Assembly (NCBI GenBank): GCA_003151655.1
Contig: PLYB01000308.1
Coordinates: 1-6,091, forward strand
Reading direction: 5' to 3'
Length of the DNA stretch: 6,091 nt
Source: Gallionellaceae bacterium
GTDB taxonomy: Bacteria > Pseudomonadota > Gammaproteobacteria > Burkholderiales > Gallionellaceae
Part shown: positions 3,965 through 6,091 of the stretch, piece after piece
Position numbering within the stretch: the first letter of the stretch is position 1
Layout: every line of letters begins with the position of its first letter
Made by a program: the position numbers and the translations under genes
Notes under the pieces: generated by a model
What the model saw: the letters and a program-made list of their open reading frames with translations, nothing else
Database searches by the model: none
Told to the model about the DNA's origin: nothing

Positions 3965-6007
3965 TTATGGAAGCGACCTTGCTAAACGAAACCCGAAGTA
4001 TGCTCCAAAAGGCGATCGAATCGTTTGTGGTAGCGCCGCGCGTTTGTCCTGTGGATTGCGCCTAGAGCCGCCACCACGAAGAACGCGCCACGCGTTATCC
4101 CCCTGCCATGCAGTGCCATCAGACGGTGCTCCATTGCTGTCAGCATGATAGCTATCTTCTACCCATTCCCATAGTTTGTCAGTCATGTCGTACAAACCCC
4201 ATGCGTTGGCTTGTTTTTTAGCGATATTGCGGTCGTGCCAAGCATTGCTAATACTATCTACACAGTATTCCTGCTGCCCTCCGGCTTGACAGGCATATTC
4301 CCATTCAGCTTCAGACGGTAGGCGATATTGTTTGCCAGTCTTGCTGTTAAGCTCTTGGATGAAATCTTTTGCGTCGTTCCAACTCACTTGCGCTACAGGC
4401 CGGTCATCGTCAACACCATTGAGGTCATTGATGCTGCTGGTTTGGTTGTGGGTGCCCATAATCGCTTTCCATTCGCCTCGCGTGACTTCAGTTTTACCCA
4501 TCGCAAAAGGTTGTTTAATCGTGACGCGGTGCGCACTGTTCGCCTCACCCATATTAAAACTCCCAGTGGGAACAACGACCATATCAGGGCAATTGGCGCA
4601 ATCTTTAAAAACCCTTCCGGTTTGGAATAAAGCCTTCAGCGCGGCAGGTGAATAAAACTTTGTTTGAAGTTCAACCCAGCGTGTGGAATCGGCATCGTTG
4701 ACTAATACCAACTCAACTAACTCCCCGTTGAATTTTGCTTTGGCTTCTGGTCTCACCAATCCAGTTTGCCATTGCTTTTTGAATGCTTTGGCCTCCTCTC
4801 CTTGCAATGGAATAATGCCGTTCAGCTTCAATCTTAGCGCAGAAGTCTTACTGCGTAATTTGATTGTAAATTGGTGATCATCAGTATCATACGAGCCTAG
4901 TTCGGCATCGATGCCTTCTGTCCCTATGATGTATTCATGGTCTGATAATGCTTTGATTCTAGCTTTAAGAGGAGCTGTTTCTGTTTCTGCAACCGTTGAT
5001 ATATTTAGCCTAGCCAGTTCGGTATCTCGCTGGCTGATGATTGCGTTGCTCCTTTTTTCTTGCTTTGCCTTGAACTCACTGGCAGATTCAAATTCATCCT
5101 TTTGTTCGTTACTCAACGCATCCAGTTTGTCTGAGTAGCGCTGTTTCACTTGTTTACGGGTATCGGTTAGCTCCTTCTCGTAACCGGCTTCGATTGTGGC
5201 GATTTTCTCGGTCAGGCTTCCGATCTCGGATTTAGCTAGTTCCAAAGCAGGAAAGGAAGTGGGTTGCACCTGATTAATCTTGCGTCGAGCCTCGGCAACA
5301 GCTTTTAATTCAGCTAAGTGTTTGTCATCCAGAGCTTTTGCATCGAGTAGTCTTTTGCGCTCTGCCACATCAGCGTTGCGTAACTTTTCTTCAAATTCCT
5401 GTTGTTCTTTTTTAAGTTGTTCGGCTTTAAGTTTTCTGTCAGCTTGTGTTTCCTCATTTGTAGTATCGTTGGCATTGCTGGCAACCACCGCACTCAATAT
5501 TTTTAGTTTATCCACGACCTTGAAAGCATTGCAACCCTCGCATGTCATCGTTTTAGAGAATTCAACTTTGTTATCGAAAATATTTTGAATGCTGAGTGCC
5601 AGAAAATATCCGCCGCCCTGTTTTGTTACGTTGGCGGTGGCGATGAGTTCAGCCTGAAAGGCTTCGGCAATATTTTGCAGACAACGTATCTCATTGCATT
5701 CCGTGCTAACCTTGTTGCGGGATTCTTTGAGGAATATCTCTCTGGCTTTTCGGGCAACTTGCTCGCCCTGGAAAACTTCGTACTTTTGTTGCAGCCCCTG
5801 AACCAATGCTGTTTCCATCGCGGCTTGCATGTTTTTAATTTCTTCTGAAACCCGCAAAGGCATCAGCACCAAACGCTCTTTACCCGTTTGAACAGATTTT
5901 GCAGTTTTGCCGGACGAGTCTTTCGCCGCCACTTGACCCGGCATTGTTGCCAGACAGAAAAAGGCAATCGCCATTGTGATGAGCTTAGGTACTGGTATTT
6001 TTTGCAT
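3965..6007 (-). CDS. Exported FGE/SUMF1-fold protein with TolB/CsgG-like N-domain and coiled coil
   Basis: This encodes 680 residues. A Sec signal peptide covers 1-28 (cleavage after QVAA). Residues about 44-170 resemble the extracytoplasmic TolB-N/CsgG/LpoB-like domain (LVLMPLRV, then a Cys-containing NIAEAFQAELIA segment and CEGC at 156-159). About 183-338 is a charged coiled coil. About 355-460 is a beta-rich linker. Residues 467-680 are an FGE/sulfatase-modifying-factor (C-type-lectin-like) domain: CANCPDMVVVPTGSFNMG, KTEVTRGEWKAIMG, RPVAQVSWNDAKDFI, YRLPSEAEWEYA, WGLYDMTDKLWEWVED, RVLRGGGSRRNP and GFRLARSLP. The catalytic Cys pair of true FGE, expected after RGGS, is absent, and canonical MHGN reads MTDK, so it is probably a binding rather than an oxidising domain. 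The start at 6007 is preferred because TAGG at 6014-6017 abuts the alternative ATG at 6013 but is six bases from this one. No partner gene on this strand is visible in the window. Confidence 0.85.
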   Translation of the reverse strand: MQKIPVPKLITMAIAFFCLATMPGQVAAKDSSGKTAKSVQTGKERLVLMPLRVSEEIKNMQAAMETALVQGLQQKYEVFQGEQVARKAREIFLKESRNKVSTECNEIRCLQNIAEAFQAELIATANVTKQGGGYFLALSIQNIFDNKVEFSKTMTCEGCNAFKVVDKLKILSAVVASNANDTTNEETQADRKLKAEQLKKEQQEFEEKLRNADVAERKRLLDAKALDDKHLAELKAVAEARRKINQVQPTSFPALELAKSEIGSLTEKIATIEAGYEKELTDTRKQVKQRYSDKLDALSNEQKDEFESASEFKAKQEKRSNAIISQRDTELARLNISTVAETETAPLKARIKALSDHEYIIGTEGIDAELGSYDTDDHQFTIKLRSKTSALRLKLNGIIPLQGEEAKAFKKQWQTGLVRPEAKAKFNGELVELVLVNDADSTRWVELQTKFYSPAALKALFQTGRVFKDCANCPDMVVVPTGSFNMGEANSAHRVTIKQPFAMGKTEVTRGEWKAIMGTHNQTSSINDLNGVDDDRPVAQVSWNDAKDFIQELNSKTGKQYRLPSEAEWEYACQAGGQQEYCVDSISNAWHDRNIAKKQANAWGLYDMTDKLWEWVEDSYHADSNGAPSDGTAWQGDNAWRVLRGGGSRRNPQDKRAALPQTIRSPFGAYFGFRLARSLP

Positions 6008-6013
6008 GTTCAT

Positions 6014-6017
6014 CCTA
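6014..6017 (-). promoter_or_regulatory. Shine-Dalgarno fixing the start at 6007
   Basis: TAGG on the minus strand directly touches the upstream ATG (6013) but lies six bases from the ATG at 6007, so the second Met is the likelier initiator. Confidence 0.55.
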
Positions 6018-6040
6018 GCATCCGCGTTGGCAGAGCGTGT

Positions 6041-6067
6041 GCTGTTGGGGATTTATCCCCTTACAGC
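6041..6067. repeat. Imperfect 27-bp palindrome upstream of the FGE-fold gene
   Basis: The inner arms GGGGAT (6047-6052) and ATCCCC (6055-6060) are nested in outer arms GCTGT (6041-6045) and ACAGC (6063-6067), with one unpaired base on the left and two on the right. It lies 34 bases before the chosen start of the minus-strand gene. It could be an operator, a leader hairpin or a REP-like repeat unit; I see no clear promoter boxes in the remaining sequence to the window edge. Confidence 0.5.
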
Positions 6068-6091
6068 CACGGCCTACTCCTTGCGGGTACA

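Noticed and set aside
3774..4148. A 124-codon plus-strand frame between the small membrane gene and the FGE-fold gene
   Set aside because: It overlaps the end of one gene and the antisense of a conserved FGE domain. No Shine-Dalgarno or family resemblance is seen; the unique part (3809-3964) is best left as intergenic.
4328..5848. Several plus-strand open frames of 64-107 codons
   Set aside because: All are antisense to the continuous coding sequence of the large exported protein; the Ser/Leu-rich translations are typical reverse-frame products of a Lys/Glu-rich coiled coil.
6062..6091. A minus-strand leader mini-ORF (AAGGAG, then GTG and a stop after five codons) upstream of the FGE-fold gene
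   Set aside because: It is too short to distinguish from chance and partly lies in the palindrome, and no regulatory amino-acid run is present.

Overview
This 6.1 kb window looks like an accessory stretch of a gamma- or betaproteobacterial chromosome. The evidence is indirect: mid-GC DNA, Shine-Dalgarno sequences of the AAGGAG type, an exported lipoprotein, a cluster of proteobacterial-style toxin-antitoxin genes, and a REP-like intergenic repeat. I cannot name the genus. No rRNA, tRNA, CRISPR, transposase or integrase is visible.

Layout. (1) 56-988 (+): a metallo-beta-lactamase-fold lipoprotein with a full set of metal ligands. (2) 989-1229: a compound block of inverted repeats, followed by a near-consensus sigma70 promoter whose predicted start point falls on the start codon of the next gene. 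(3) 1230-1818 (+): a HigB2/HigA2-type toxin-antitoxin operon, toxin first, with an 8-nt overlap. (4) 1830-2099 (-): a DUF1778/TacA-type ribbon-helix-helix antitoxin with no acetyltransferase toxin beside it. (5) 2199-2510 (+): a HigA-like 'addiction module antidote' with no toxin beside it, preceded by a palindromic operator-like site. (6) 2637-3338 (+): a protein of unknown function whose motifs resemble a divergent class III nucleotidyl cyclase fold. (7) 3491-3808 (+): a small membrane protein with a CCCH zinc-knuckle-like motif, with its own promoter and a strong ribosome binding site. (8) 3965-6007 (-): a large exported protein with an N-terminal TolB/CsgG-like domain, a long coiled coil, and a C-terminal formylglycine-generating-enzyme (FGE/SUMF1) fold that lacks the catalytic cysteines.

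How the parts may work together. The 1.3 kb from 1195 to 2510 holds one toxin and three antitoxins, two of them apparently orphan. This is either a decayed toxin-antitoxin island or a set of stand-alone antitoxins/repressors. The 2637-3808 segment is more AT-rich than the flanks (hand-counted 60-nt rows of 30-47% GC, against about 53% in a row of the lipoprotein gene). It could be a small nucleotide-signalling or defence module made of a cyclase-like enzyme and a membrane partner; this is an inference from motifs and adjacency only. The large FGE-fold protein belongs to a fold class often used as the variable protein of diversity-generating retroelements, but no reverse transcriptase or template repeat lies inside the window.

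Start codons were moved from the longest-ORF position for three genes (2099, 2637, 6007) because a Shine-Dalgarno sequence sits at the right distance only from the internal ATG.
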